Assembly (NCBI GenBank): GCA_021152765.1
Contig: JAGKUT010000028.1
Span: 1-8,461 of the forward strand
Length of the DNA stretch: 8,461 nt
Source of the DNA: Actinomycetes bacterium
GTDB taxonomy: Bacteria; Bacillota_I; Bacilli_A; RF39; UBA660
Reading direction: 5' to 3'
Shown: piece after piece, positions 1 to 6,060 of the stretch
How positions within the stretch are numbered: the first letter of the stretch is position 1
Layout: each line of letters begins with the position of its first letter
Position numbers and translations under genes: made by a program
Notes under the pieces: generated by a model
What the model was told of the DNA's origin: nothing
The model's input: the letters and a program-made list of their open reading frames with translations, nothing else
Database searches by the model: none

Positions 1-1
1 G

Positions 2-7
2 TATAAT
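2..7 (+). promoter_or_regulatory. Possible -10 box upstream of rnr
   Basis: A perfect TATAAT hexamer lies at the window edge, 36 bases before the rnr start codon. The matching -35 box would lie outside the window. In such AT-rich DNA a lone TATAAT is weak evidence. These bases could equally be the end of an upstream gene, because one frame reads into a TAG at 14-16. Confidence 0.25.
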
Positions 8-43
8 TTTATTTAGAAAAAAATATGGAGGAATATAAGAAAT

Positions 44-2179
44 ATGATGGAAATACAAAAGGAAATAGAAAAAAATATAGAAATAGAACTAGAAGATCAA
101 ATTCTTAAACTTTTAAAAGAAGAAAATAAAGCATTAAGTGTCTTTGAAATAGAAGAAAAACTAAACTTAAATAAAAATGAACTTACAAACCTAATGAAAA
201 CATTAAACAAGCTAGAACAAGAATTAAAAATATACAAAACAAAAAAAGATAATTATATGTTATTCACTAATAGCAATCTAAAACTAGGAAAAATGCTGAT
301 GACAACAAAAGGATACGGCTTTGTAGATATTGGAACAAACGAAGATATATTTATACCAGCAGATTCAATAAACAAAGCAATACACAATGATACAGTAGTA
401 GTAGAAATAACTTCAAAAGGTACAGAAAAACCAGAAGGAAGAATAGTAAAAATAGTAGATAGAAACTTAAATAATATGATAGGTGAAGTGTATTTTAAAC
501 AAGGAAAACCATATATTGATCTAGATGATAAAAAAATGAAAATACAAGTCGCACTAGACCCAAAAAAGACAAAAGGAGCAATGCCAGGCCATAAAGTAAT
601 AGTAAAAATAACAAATAAACTACAGAATAATAACTACAAAGGAGAAATAATAAAAATACTAGGACACAAAAATGACCCAGGAGTAGACATACTATCAATA
701 ACAGCAAAATATGAAATAAAAGATACATTCCCAGAAGAAGTGATGGAACAAGCAGACGAACTACCATCAGAAGTATTAGAACTAGAAAAACAAAATAGAA
801 AAGACCTAACAAAAGAAGAAATATTCACAATAGACGGCGATGATACTAAAGATATAGACGACGCAATATCATATAAAAAACTACCAAATGGAAATCATCA
901 ACTAGGAGTACACATAGCAGACGTAAGCCACTATGTAACAGAAGATAGTCCACTAGATAAAGAAGCATATGAAAGAGGAACAAGCGTATACCTAGCAGAT
1001 AGAGTAATACCAATGCTACCACATAAACTATCAAATGGAATATGCTCACTTAACCCAGAAGTAGAAAGATTAGCAACATCATGCGTAATGGAAATAAACG
1101 AAAACGGAGACATTGTAAACTATGATATATTTAAAAGCATCATAAAATCAAACAAACAAATGACATACAAAAACGTTAACAAAATACTAGAAGAAAACAT
1201 AATACCAGAAGGATATGAACCATTTGCAAACACTCTAAAACAAATGGGTGAACTAGCGAAAATATTACGAAAAAACAAAATAAATAGAGGATATATAGAC
1301 TTCGATATAGATGAATCAAAAATAATAGTAGATGAAACAGGAAAAGCTATAGATGTAAAACTAAGAGAACGTGGAACAGGAGAAAAATTAATAGAAGACT
1401 TCATGATAGCCGCAAACGAATCAGTTGCCACATACATCTATAATATGGATTTACCATTCGTATACCGTATCCATGGAGAACCAAGTGAAGAAAAAATAGA
1501 CAATTTCATAAAATTTATATCAATACTAGGATATAAAATAACAGCAAATAGAAAAGTAATAACACCAAAAAGTATGCAAGAAATGCTTGAACAATTAAAA
1601 GATAAAGAAGAATACCCTATACTATCATCAATACTACTAAGAAGTATGCAAAAAGCAATATACGATAAAAATAATATTGGACACTTCGGACTTGCAAGCA
1701 AATGCTATACACACTTTACATCCCCAATAAGAAGATATCCAGACCTAATGGTACATAGACTACTAAACGAATATATATTTAAAAACAATATAAATGAAGA
1801 AACAATAAATAAATACGACTATAAACTAAAGGACATAACAGCACACTCATCAGAAAGAGAAAGAGCATCAATAGAATGCGAAAGAGAAGTTGACGACATG
1901 AAAAAAGCCGAATACATGCAAGACCACATAGGAGAAGAATATGAAGGAATGATAAGTAGTGTTATGCCATTTGGAATGTTTGTAGAACTACCAAACCTAG
2001 TAGAAGGACTAGTACATATAGACGACCTAGAAGGAGACCACTATATGTATAATGAAGAAACATTCAGTATAATAGGAACAAAAGACAAAAGAGGATATAG
2101 ACTAGGAGATAAAGTAAGAGTTGTAGTAAAAAGTGCAAATAAGGAGGAAAAAACAATTGATTTCACAATCAAAAAATAA
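44..2179 (+). CDS. rnr: Ribonuclease R (RNase II/RNB-family 3'-5' exoribonuclease)
   Basis: This 711-residue enzyme degrades RNA processively from the 3' end, including structured RNA. In bacteria it works with tmRNA-SmpB on non-stop mRNAs and in rRNA turnover. The family order is complete: a winged-helix N-terminus (about 15-80), cold-shock/OB domains (from about 81, with KGYGFVD at 89-95, and about 145-215), the RNB catalytic domain (about 250-580) and an S1 domain (about 632-710). The catalytic acidic cluster is intact as D264, D270, D272 and D273, matching the D-x5-D-x-D-D pattern of E. coli RNase R. The signature SPIRRYPDLMVHR lies at 560-572. The start has GGAGG at 27-31, a slightly long 12-base spacing; a second ATG follows immediately. 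The protein ends directly after the S1 fold and lacks the Lys-rich tail of many homologues. The next gene begins inside its 3' end, so the two are co-transcribed. Confidence 0.97.
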   Translation: MMEIQKEIEKNIEIELEDQILKLLKEENKALSVFEIEEKLNLNKNELTNLMKTLNKLEQELKIYKTKKDNYMLFTNSNLKLGKMLMTTKGYGFVDIGTNEDIFIPADSINKAIHNDTVVVEITSKGTEKPEGRIVKIVDRNLNNMIGEVYFKQGKPYIDLDDKKMKIQVALDPKKTKGAMPGHKVIVKITNKLQNNNYKGEIIKILGHKNDPGVDILSITAKYEIKDTFPEEVMEQADELPSEVLELEKQNRKDLTKEEIFTIDGDDTKDIDDAISYKKLPNGNHQLGVHIADVSHYVTEDSPLDKEAYERGTSVYLADRVIPMLPHKLSNGICSLNPEVERLATSCVMEINENGDIVNYDIFKSIIKSNKQMTYKNVNKILEENIIPEGYEPFANTLKQMGELAKILRKNKINRGYIDFDIDESKIIVDETGKAIDVKLRERGTGEKLIEDFMIAANESVATYIYNMDLPFVYRIHGEPSEEKIDNFIKFISILGYKITANRKVITPKSMQEMLEQLKDKEEYPILSSILLRSMQKAIYDKNNIGHFGLASKCYTHFTSPIRRYPDLMVHRLLNEYIFKNNINEETINKYDYKLKDITAHSSERERASIECEREVDDMKKAEYMQDHIGEEYEGMISSVMPFGMFVELPNLVEGLVHIDDLEGDHYMYNEETFSIIGTKDKRGYRLGDKVRVVVKSANKEEKTIDFTIKK
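2142..2159 (+). promoter_or_regulatory. Ribosome binding site and TTG start of the CapA-like gene, inside rnr
   Basis: AGGAGG at 2142-2147 lies nine bases before an in-frame TTG at 2157, all within the last codons of rnr. The longer option, a GTG at 2133, has no comparable Shine-Dalgarno sequence upstream and would place charged residues (MQIRRKKQ) before the signal peptide. The TTG is therefore the better start. The arrangement suggests translational coupling to rnr. Confidence 0.75.
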
Positions 2180-3356
2180 CATAATTAAAATTTTAATTCC
2201 AGCCCTAATATTAACAGGATGCACAATAAAATCAAGACAACAAATTCCACAGAAACAGTCGGAAAAACAACCAATAGAACAAACACAACCAGTAAAAAAA
2301 GACTACAAAATATCACTATTTGCCGTAGGAGATACATTAATACATGATGCAGTATACTATGACGCAGAAACGAACGAAATTGGACAAGATGGATACCCTA
2401 TATACGACTTTAAACCAATGTTCACGGAAATAGAACCACTAGTAAAACAACACGACCTTGCATTCTATAACCAAGAAACAATAATAGGAGGCAAGAACCT
2501 CGGACTATCAAACTACCCACGATTCAACTCACCAGACGAAATAGGACTTAACATGATAGATATGGGATTCAATATGGTCAATCTAGCAACAAACCATGTA
2601 CTAGATAAAGACCTAGAAGGATTTATATATTCAGCAAACTTCTGGGAAAAACAAGAAAAAGAAAAAGGTATATACACAGCAGGAAGTTATACATCGCAAG
2701 AAAAACGAGACAATATAAAAATAGCCGAAAAAAATGGAATAACATATGCGATGTTAGCATACACATATGGAACAAATGGACTACCAGTACCAGAAGGATA
2801 TGAATATATGGTAAACCTTTGGACAGTATACGGAGACGAAAAATACGAAGCATATAAAGAACAAGTAAAAAAAGACATACAATCAGTAAGGGATAAAGTA
2901 GATGTACTAATAGTATCGATGCACTGGGGAAATGAATATGTATATGAACCATCATGGTACCAAGAAGATGCAGCAAAATTCCTATCAGAACAAGGAGTAG
3001 ATATTATAATAGGAACACACCCACACGTAATAGAACCAGTAGAATATGTAGGAAATACCCTTGTAATATACTCATTAGGAAACCTTGTATCAGCACAAGA
3101 AGAAGAAGACACAAGAGTAGGAATGATGGTATCATTAGACATAAATAAACATGTAGAGGATAATAAAAAAACAATTGAAATTAATAATATAAAAACAGAC
3201 CTAACGTGGACATACCATCAAGGATATAGAAATTTCAAAGTAATACCATTCTATAAGCTAAACGATGATTTATTATATAACTACCAAAATATATATGAAA
3301 AATATAAAAAAATAATAAACCCAAAAAACGACGAAAGAATACAAGTAGGATTCTAG
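2157..3356 (+). CDS. CapA/PgsA-like lipoprotein (PGA_cap metallophosphatase-fold domain)
   Basis: This 399-residue predicted lipoprotein starts at TTG 2157. A short signal peptide ends in the lipobox LTGC with Cys22, so it should be anchored on the outer face of the membrane. A Gln/Lys/Pro-rich linker follows, then a CapA-type domain from about 50 to 320. Motifs of the calcineurin-like fold are all present: GDTLIHD (58-64), NQE (105-107), TNHVLD (145-150), MHWGNEY (255-261), GTHPHV (286-291) and YSLGN (305-309). CapA/PgsA proteins are needed for poly-gamma-glutamate capsule formation or export, but many relatives are only labelled capsule-synthesis proteins and their substrate is unknown. No capB, capC or PGA ligase gene is present here, so a role in poly-gamma-glutamate is not shown. 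It overlaps rnr by 23 bases and ends 16 bases before smpB, so it is part of that operon. If the upstream GTG 2133 were used, the protein would be 407 residues. Confidence 0.88.
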   Translation: MISQSKNNIIKILIPALILTGCTIKSRQQIPQKQSEKQPIEQTQPVKKDYKISLFAVGDTLIHDAVYYDAETNEIGQDGYPIYDFKPMFTEIEPLVKQHDLAFYNQETIIGGKNLGLSNYPRFNSPDEIGLNMIDMGFNMVNLATNHVLDKDLEGFIYSANFWEKQEKEKGIYTAGSYTSQEKRDNIKIAEKNGITYAMLAYTYGTNGLPVPEGYEYMVNLWTVYGDEKYEAYKEQVKKDIQSVRDKVDVLIVSMHWGNEYVYEPSWYQEDAAKFLSEQGVDIIIGTHPHVIEPVEYVGNTLVIYSLGNLVSAQEEEDTRVGMMVSLDINKHVEDNKKTIEINNIKTDLTWTYHQGYRNFKVIPFYKLNDDLLYNYQNIYEKYKKIINPKNDERIQVGF

Positions 3357-3372
3357 AAAACAAGGTGATAAA

Positions 3373-3813
3373 ATGATAGAAATAAATAATAGAAAAGCAA
3401 AATTTGACTACGAAATTTTTGAAACATATGAAGCAGGAATAGTCCTAACAGGAACAGAAATTAAATCAATAAGAAAAGGAAACTGTAACCTAAAAGATAG
3501 CTACGTAGTAATAAGACAAAACGAGGCATATGTAATAAACATGCATATAAGTCAATATGAACAAGGAAATATATTTAACCATGAAGAAACAAGAACTAGA
3601 AAACTACTTTTACATAAAAAAGAAATACTCAAACTAAACGATAAAATCAGAATAAGCGGATACACAATAGTACCATTAAAACTATACTTTAATAAAAACA
3701 AAGCAAAACTACAAATTGGTTTAGCAAAAGGAAAAAAGACATACGATAAAAGAGAAACAATAAAACAAAGAGATATAAATAAAGATATACAAAGACAATT
3801 AAAAAGAAACTAG
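3373..3813 (+). CDS. smpB: SsrA-binding protein SmpB
   Basis: SmpB binds tmRNA and delivers it to ribosomes stalled on truncated mRNA, mimicking the missing codon-anticodon pair. The 146-residue protein carries the family core: NRKAKFDYEIFETYEAG near the N-terminus, then LTGTEIKSIRKGN and NLKDSYV, a central HISQYEQGN segment, and a GLAKGKKTYDKRETIKQRD stretch leading to the basic C-terminal tail that enters the decoding centre and mRNA channel. Length is normal, although the N-terminus is a few residues shorter than many homologues. AGGTGAT at 3363-3369 supports the ATG start. It is the last gene of the rnr unit and is closed by a hairpin overlapping its stop. Its usual Firmicutes neighbour rnr is only one gene away. 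No ssrA (tmRNA) gene is visible downstream. Confidence 0.96.
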   Translation: MIEINNRKAKFDYEIFETYEAGIVLTGTEIKSIRKGNCNLKDSYVVIRQNEAYVINMHISQYEQGNIFNHEETRTRKLLLHKKEILKLNDKIRISGYTIVPLKLYFNKNKAKLQIGLAKGKKTYDKRETIKQRDINKDIQRQLKRN

Positions 3814-3853
3814 AAAAGAAGCAACATAAAATCTTCAAAAACTAGTTTCTTTT
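3802..3853 (+). terminator. Hairpin at the end of smpB, probable weak intrinsic terminator
   Basis: A perfect 12-bp inverted repeat pairs AAAAGAAACTAG (3802-3813, containing the smpB TAG stop) with CTAGTTTCTTTT (3842-3853). The 28-base loop contains a smaller GAAG/CTTC stem. The stem is low in GC and the T tract is short and partly within the 3' arm, so termination may be partial. The next promoter begins at its 3' edge. Confidence 0.6.
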
Positions 3854-3880
3854 GATAAAAATTAAAAATAATGATATAAT
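3852..3880 (+). promoter_or_regulatory. SigA-type promoter with extended -10 for the Ig-repeat gene
   Basis: TTGATA (3852-3857), a 17-base spacer and a perfect TATAAT (3875-3880) preceded by TG at 3872-3873 form a strong housekeeping promoter with an extended -10. Transcription should start around 3886-3888, giving a leader of only about 15 bases with AGGTGAT at 3893-3899. The -35 box shares two bases with the 3' arm of the smpB hairpin. Confidence 0.75.
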
Positions 3881-3902
3881 ACATTAAGAAACAGGTGATA
3901 GC

Positions 3903-4673
3903 ATGAAAAATAGTAAGATAATAATCCCGCTACTATTCCTTGCAATAATAATAACAATATCAATAATATATAATACACTACCAAGGCTACAACTAAATGG
4001 ACCACACAACATAACGCTATCGTATAGAGAAGAATATGAAGAACAAGGAGTAATAATAAAAAATGCAACAGGAAACTATACAAGCAAAATAAAGATAGAC
4101 AACAATATAGATACAAAAAAAATAGGGAATTACTACATAGACTACTCACTAAAACTAGGAGGAAAAACACTTCACGTAAGAAGAAATGTAAAAATAATAG
4201 ACGATATAGCCCCTGTAATAAAACTGGAAGGAGACCAAATAACAAAAATCTCAAAAGATAAAAATTATATTGAACCTGGATATAAAGCACTAGATGAATA
4301 TGACGGAGATATAACAAATAAAGTACAAATTATAGGAGAAATAGATACAGAAAAATACGGAGAATATGTACTCACATACAAAGTGACAGATAATAGCAAT
4401 AACCAAACAGAAGTAAATAGAATAATAAAAGTAATAGACGAAATAAAACCAAAAATAACATGCCAACACGAAGAACTAAAAGTAAAAAAAGGTAACACAA
4501 TAGAAATTCCATGCAAAGCACAAGATAACTACGACGGAGATATAACAAAAAATATTAAAATACTAGGAGAATATGATATAAATACACCTGGAACATATGA
4601 AATAAAATATCAAGTAGTAGATGCCGCAGGAAACGAAACACTAGAAAACGGAAAAATAATAGTAGAACCATAA
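3903..4673 (+). CDS. Membrane-anchored protein with three Ig-like (DUF5011/HYR-type) repeats
   Basis: The 256-residue protein has one N-terminal hydrophobic segment (about 6-23) without a clear signal-peptidase site. It is most likely a signal anchor with the rest outside the cell. Three beta-rich repeats follow: about 27-103 (divergent), 104-181 and 183-256. Repeats 2 and 3 keep the hallmarks of DUF5011/HYR-like bacterial Ig domains: YDGDIT (from Y133 and Y210), a G-x-Y turn, and the ending TYKVTDNSNN or KYQVVDAAGN. C187 and C204 in repeat 3 could form a disulfide. Such domains are usually structural spacers or adhesive modules in surface proteins. No enzymatic domain, LPXTG motif or wall-binding module is seen, so function is unknown. 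It has its own promoter and AGGTGAT ribosome binding site, and a terminator follows directly. Confidence 0.85.
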   Translation: MKNSKIIIPLLFLAIIITISIIYNTLPRLQLNGPHNITLSYREEYEEQGVIIKNATGNYTSKIKIDNNIDTKKIGNYYIDYSLKLGGKTLHVRRNVKIIDDIAPVIKLEGDQITKISKDKNYIEPGYKALDEYDGDITNKVQIIGEIDTEKYGEYVLTYKVTDNSNNQTEVNRIIKVIDEIKPKITCQHEELKVKKGNTIEIPCKAQDNYDGDITKNIKILGEYDINTPGTYEIKYQVVDAAGNETLENGKIIVEP

Positions 4674-4698
4674 CACAAAGACAACAACGTAAAAAAAC

Positions 4699-4725
4699 AA
4701 AAAAATAGAGAAATCTATTTTTTTT
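4699..4725. terminator. Bidirectional intrinsic terminator between convergent genes
   Basis: An 11-bp stem (4699-4709 with 4714-4724) closes a GAAA tetraloop, with TAGA/TCTA at the top and an A-run/T-run below. On the plus strand the 3' side is a run of eight T. On the minus strand the complementary A-run supplies another T tract. It can therefore end both the Ig-repeat gene and the minus-strand gene that converges on it. Confidence 0.75.
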
Positions 4726-4741
4726 ATACAATAACAAAAAT

Positions 4742-5035
4742 TTAGAACGGTCTATAAGGACCGTAATACCCTGGACCATAAAAAGGACCCGGACCATAAT
4801 AAGGCCTATTATAAGGCGGTCTCCAAAAAGCAGGAGCAATAGCCGCACCAGTCACTCCACCAAGTAAAAATGGAAATGCAAAACCTGCACCAATTAACCT
4901 GCTATCATTATCCCCAATCTGAGAAACATGTGAACCACCCTCAGGGTAACTAGAATAACTAGATCCCTGATAAGAAGGATAAGAAGAACCATAATTACTA
5001 GACCCGTAATTAGAATAAGAATATGTACTATTCAT
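4742..5035 (-). CDS. Small Tyr/Gly/Pro/Ser-rich coat-like or surface protein
   Basis: I do not recognise a named family. The 97-residue protein has three parts. The first is a Ser/Tyr/Gly-rich head (1-34) with a tandem NYGSS pair at 9-18. The middle is a Gly/Ala-rich hydrophobic stretch (about 47-71, ending in APAFW). The last is a Pro/Tyr/Gly-rich tail (72-97) with repeated YGPG units ending in RPF. There is no signal peptide. The composition recalls spore coat and other self-associating, tyrosine-crosslinkable proteins, but that is only a resemblance. The ATG at 5035-5033 is chosen because AAAGGAGT lies six bases upstream on the minus strand (5049-5042). A frame extension to 5113 would add 26 residues, run through the promoter region and lack such a site. 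It is the only minus-strand gene here and is convergent with the Ig-repeat gene. Confidence 0.8.
   Translation of the reverse strand: MNSTYSYSNYGSSNYGSSYPSYQGSSYSSYPEGGSHVSQIGDNDSRLIGAGFAFPFLLGGVTGAAIAPAFWRPPYNRPYYGPGPFYGPGYYGPYRPF
4982..5011 (-). repeat. Imperfect 15-bp tandem duplication encoding NYGSS twice
   Basis: Two adjacent 15-base units each encode NYGSS (residues 9-18 of the minus-strand protein), with synonymous differences between copies. This suggests growth of the low-complexity head by short tandem duplication. Confidence 0.6.
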
Positions 5036-5054
5036 AAAAATACTCCTTTCACTA

Positions 5055-5084
5055 TATAATATGCCTATAAAAAAAATAAGTGAA
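5055..5084 (-). promoter_or_regulatory. Promoter of the minus-strand coat-like gene (SigA-like, also SigK-like)
   Basis: Read on the minus strand, TTCACT (5084-5079), a 17-base spacer and TATTAT (5061-5056) fit a moderate SigA promoter. The same bases also read CAC (5082-5080), 16 bases, then CATATTATA (5063-5055). This fits the Bacillus SigK form, AC with a 16-17 base gap to CATANNNTA. In AT-rich DNA either match may be chance, but the position just upstream of the ribosome binding site is right for a promoter. Confidence 0.5.
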
Positions 5085-5090
5085 AAACAG

Positions 5091-5118
5091 TTAAAACTAT
5101 AATAAAACAACATATACT
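5091..5118 (+). promoter_or_regulatory. Candidate promoter for the deacetylase-like gene
   Basis: Two overlapping candidates exist. One is a perfect TATAAT at 5098-5103 without a recognisable -35. The other is TTAAAA (5091-5096), 16 bases, then TATACT (5113-5118). Some promoter is expected here because the gene upstream points the other way. The start site cannot be chosen from sequence alone. Confidence 0.4.
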
Positions 5119-5133
5119 TAAATAGGTGATAAA

Positions 5134-5991
5134 ATGAAAAAAATATTCAGTTACATAGGAATCGCAACTATACTATCACTTAGTATAATAATATCTGAAA
5201 GAACAACAACTGTAGTAAAAAATATAGATACACTTATGACCGAAATTAAGGAAAAACAACTGGAATATAATAAAGAACCCATGAACGCGATAATAGAAGA
5301 CAACACAATAATACCAGGACTATATGGAAAAAAAATAAACATTCAACAAACCTACGATGAAATGAAAAAAATAGGGAAATTTAACGAAAAATATATAAAA
5401 TATGAACAAACGAAACCAGAAATAACATTAGAAAACAACTACGATAAATATATAATAAGTGGAAATAAAGAAAAAAATACAATAAGCCTAATCTTTCTAT
5501 TATATAATGATGACAATGTAGAACAAATAAAAAAAACACTAAAAAAAACAAATACAAAAGCAACATTCTTTATAGATAAAACATGGCTAGAAAAACATAA
5601 TAAAGAACTAATAGAACTCATTAACGATGGACACACAATAGGAACCCTAAGCTACAACCAAGACTATCAAAATATAGAATACACATTACTCAACGACACA
5701 CTAAAAAAACAAACAAAACAAACAAACAACTACTGCTACGACAAAAATAAAAATATAAAAACATTAAAAAAATGTGCGCTAAATAAAAACTATACAATAA
5801 GACCAACCATAATAATAAAAGACCATCCACTAAAAGAAATAAAACAAAAAATAACTAGAGGAGCACTAATAGAATTACCAACAAATGACAAAACAAACCA
5901 AGAATTAGAACTGATAATTAAGTACGTAAAATCAAAAGGATACAATATAAAAAATTTAGATGACCATATATCAGAAAAAAATAATAATTAA
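5134..5991 (+). CDS. NodB/polysaccharide-deacetylase-like protein, predicted catalytically inactive
   Basis: The 285-residue protein has an N-terminal hydrophobic anchor (about 4-21) and a region of about 90 residues with IPGLYG (60-65) and NYDKYIISGN (102-111). A divergent NodB-type domain (about 115-280) follows. Kinship with polysaccharide deacetylases rests on KATFFIDKTW (142-151) and on GHTIG (166-170), which match the family's ATFF and GHEIG blocks. The metal ligands are missing. The TFDDGP position reads IFLLYN, with L122 and L123 replacing both Asp. The HTxxH position reads LSYNQ, with L172 and Q176 replacing both His. The late LxH motif reads IELPTN. It should therefore not deacetylate by the usual metal mechanism and may be a binding or scaffold protein at the cell surface. 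C201 and C214 could pair. AGGTGAT at 5124-5130 supports the start. The gene stands alone between a divergent promoter region and a terminator. Confidence 0.75.
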   Translation: MKKIFSYIGIATILSLSIIISERTTTVVKNIDTLMTEIKEKQLEYNKEPMNAIIEDNTIIPGLYGKKINIQQTYDEMKKIGKFNEKYIKYEQTKPEITLENNYDKYIISGNKEKNTISLIFLLYNDDNVEQIKKTLKKTNTKATFFIDKTWLEKHNKELIELINDGHTIGTLSYNQDYQNIEYTLLNDTLKKQTKQTNNYCYDKNKNIKTLKKCALNKNYTIRPTIIIKDHPLKEIKQKITRGALIELPTNDKTNQELELIIKYVKSKGYNIKNLDDHISEKNNN

Positions 5992-6024
5992 AAGTTTCAA
6001 TTATATAGACTTTTAATTTTTTTT
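5986..6024 (+). terminator. Intrinsic terminator after the deacetylase-like gene
   Basis: AATTAAAAGT (5986-5995) pairs perfectly with ACTTTTAATT (6009-6018). The stem is extended by one G-U and one A-U pair (5996-5997 with 6007-6008), with a nine-base loop. A run of eight T ends at 6024. The gene's TAA stop lies inside the 5' arm. Confidence 0.75.
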
Positions 6025-6034
6025 GTACTATAAT
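6006..6034 (+). promoter_or_regulatory. SigA-type promoter of lon
   Basis: TAGACT (6006-6011), a 17-base spacer and a perfect TATAAT (6029-6034) lie just upstream of lon. The -35 sits in the 3' arm of the preceding terminator. No CIRCE inverted repeat (TTAGCACTC-N9-GAGTGCTAA) or other recognisable heat-shock operator is seen between the promoter and the gene, so I cannot point to a heat-shock regulator from this sequence. Confidence 0.55.
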
Positions 6035-6060
6035 AAAGCCAATTTCAAGGAGGCATAAAA

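Noticed and set aside
495..1701. Long open frames on the minus strand inside rnr, and similar ones inside lon and the other genes
   Set aside because: They are Leu/Phe/Ser-rich antisense shadows of A-rich coding sequence, with no ribosome binding sites and no recognisable domains.
2157..3356. A poly-gamma-glutamate capsule operon
   Set aside because: Only the CapA-like protein is present. No CapB-type ligase, CapC or hydrolase is nearby, and CapA-like proteins are common without capsule genes.
3814..3902. Possible ssrA (tmRNA) gene downstream of smpB, as in many Firmicutes
   Set aside because: The 89-base gap is far too short. No GC-rich acceptor stem, T-loop or tag-peptide frame is visible here or in any other intergenic gap.
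5036..5113. Longer minus-strand form of the coat-like protein with a hydrophobic, signal-like start
   Set aside because: The extra 26 residues come from the promoter region and lack a ribosome binding site, whereas the internal ATG at 5035 has AAAGGAGT at ideal spacing.
6025..6060. Heat-shock operator (CIRCE or CtsR-like) before lon
   Set aside because: No TTAGCACTC-N9-GAGTGCTAA inverted repeat or clear direct heptad repeat is present between the promoter and the ATG.
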